DNA from: an uncultured Collinsella sp. | Lineage (GTDB): Bacteria; Actinomycetota; Coriobacteriia; Coriobacteriales; Coriobacteriaceae | Reading direction: 5' to 3' | Assembly: GCA_958418185.1 (NCBI GenBank) | Contig: CATZEP010000078.1 | Span: 1-6,394, forward strand | DNA length: 6,394 bases | Shown: positions 6,277-6,394 of the stretch, in pieces | Layout: each line of letters opens with the position of its first letter | Position numbering within the stretch: the stretch's first letter is position 1 | Notes under the pieces: generated by a model | Told to the model about the DNA's origin: nothing | The model's database searches: none | The model's input: only the letters and a program-made list of their open reading frames with translations | Made by a program: the position numbers and the translations under genes

Positions 6277-6306
6277 GAGGGTCGCTGTTTGGCGGTCCTC
6301 TTTTTT
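6277..6306 (+). terminator. Strong intrinsic terminator, plus strand
   Basis: GAGGGTCGCT (6277-6286) pairs with GGCGGTCCTC (6291-6300) over ten positions (three G-T wobbles) around a GTTT loop, followed directly by TTTTTT (6301-6306). It is the first canonical plus-strand terminator after the permease gene, about 340 bases past its stop. It isolates the gene starting at 6379. It could also end a short leader transcript, although I see no convincing promoter for one. Confidence 0.75.
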
Positions 6307-6332
6307 GCGCTGGGGCGGCGGGATGGTAATAT
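6305..6332 (+). promoter_or_regulatory. Promoter candidate for the gene starting at 6379
   Basis: TTGCGC (6305-6310) and TAATAT (6327-6332) are 16 bases apart, each matching four of six consensus bases. A TG one base before the -10 (6324-6325) makes it an extended -10. It directly follows the terminator, and transcription would start near 6339. A small GTTTC/GAAAC hairpin (6348-6362) precedes the ribosome site GAGGAG (6364-6369). Confidence 0.45.
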
Positions 6333-6378
6333 CGTTACGTTTGAACTGTTTCGATGTGAAACCGAGGAGATTCCCTCT

Positions 6379-6394
6379 ATGAGTGCTGACTACC
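6379..6394 (+). CDS. Start of a truncated gene, probably alanyl-tRNA synthetase
   Basis: Only MSADY and one further base are visible before the window ends. GAGGAG (6364-6369) lies nine bases before the ATG, so a real gene start is likely. MSADY and the position after the AI-2E permease fit my recollection of alaS in Coriobacteriia, but five residues cannot prove identity. No T-box consensus (AGGGTGGNACCGCG-like) is present upstream, so T-box control is not supported. Confidence 0.4.

Noticed and set aside
6240..6378. T-box or other riboswitch controlling the gene at 6379
   Set aside because: The terminator hairpin is present, but no T-box consensus or specifier-loop architecture is seen, and a promoter candidate lies after the terminator, so the hairpin is likely outside the transcript.

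Overview
The window looks like a stretch of core chromosome from a fairly GC-rich actinomycete. Gene content, protein style and order (dGTPase-like HD protein, rarA, DUF948 protein, RsbW-like protein, SigB/F-type sigma factor, AI-2E family permease, and what looks like the first codons of alaS) suggest the class Coriobacteriia, possibly Collinsella. This is an inference from recognition, not from a search. I see no mobile element, CRISPR array, tRNA or rRNA.

Layout: (1) 19-1266, an HD-domain dGTP triphosphohydrolase-like enzyme, closed by a short terminator-like hairpin over its stop codon. (2) 1327-2676, rarA, an AAA+ ATPase of stalled-fork repair, with a candidate -10 box and an AAAACGTTTT palindrome just upstream. 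(3) 2772-5937, four tightly packed genes that read as one operon: a membrane-anchored coiled-coil DUF948 protein, a small RsbW/SpoIIAB-like anti-sigma candidate, a SigB/SigF/SigG-type sigma factor, and an AI-2E/PerM-type permease. The junctions are an 8-base overlap, a 1-base gap and an ATGA overlap, so translational coupling is likely. (4) 5944-6183 on the minus strand, an AT-richer gene for a 79-residue two-helix membrane protein, convergent with the permease. (5) 6184-6378, a regulatory spacer with a minus-strand promoter candidate, a strong plus-strand terminator and a plus-strand promoter candidate. It leads to a gene starting at 6379, of which only five codons are visible.

The main point of interest is the sigma operon. 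The anti-sigma candidate aligns by eye with RsbW through its central helix, but the ATP-binding signatures of that kinase family appear to be lost (N-box Asn, G1 Asp, glycine-rich G2 box). No anti-anti-sigma gene lies next to it. In its place is a membrane coiled-coil protein of the DUF948 family, whose Bacillus member YtxG is a general-stress protein. This suggests a stress-sigma switch that does not work by the usual phosphorylation-driven partner switching.
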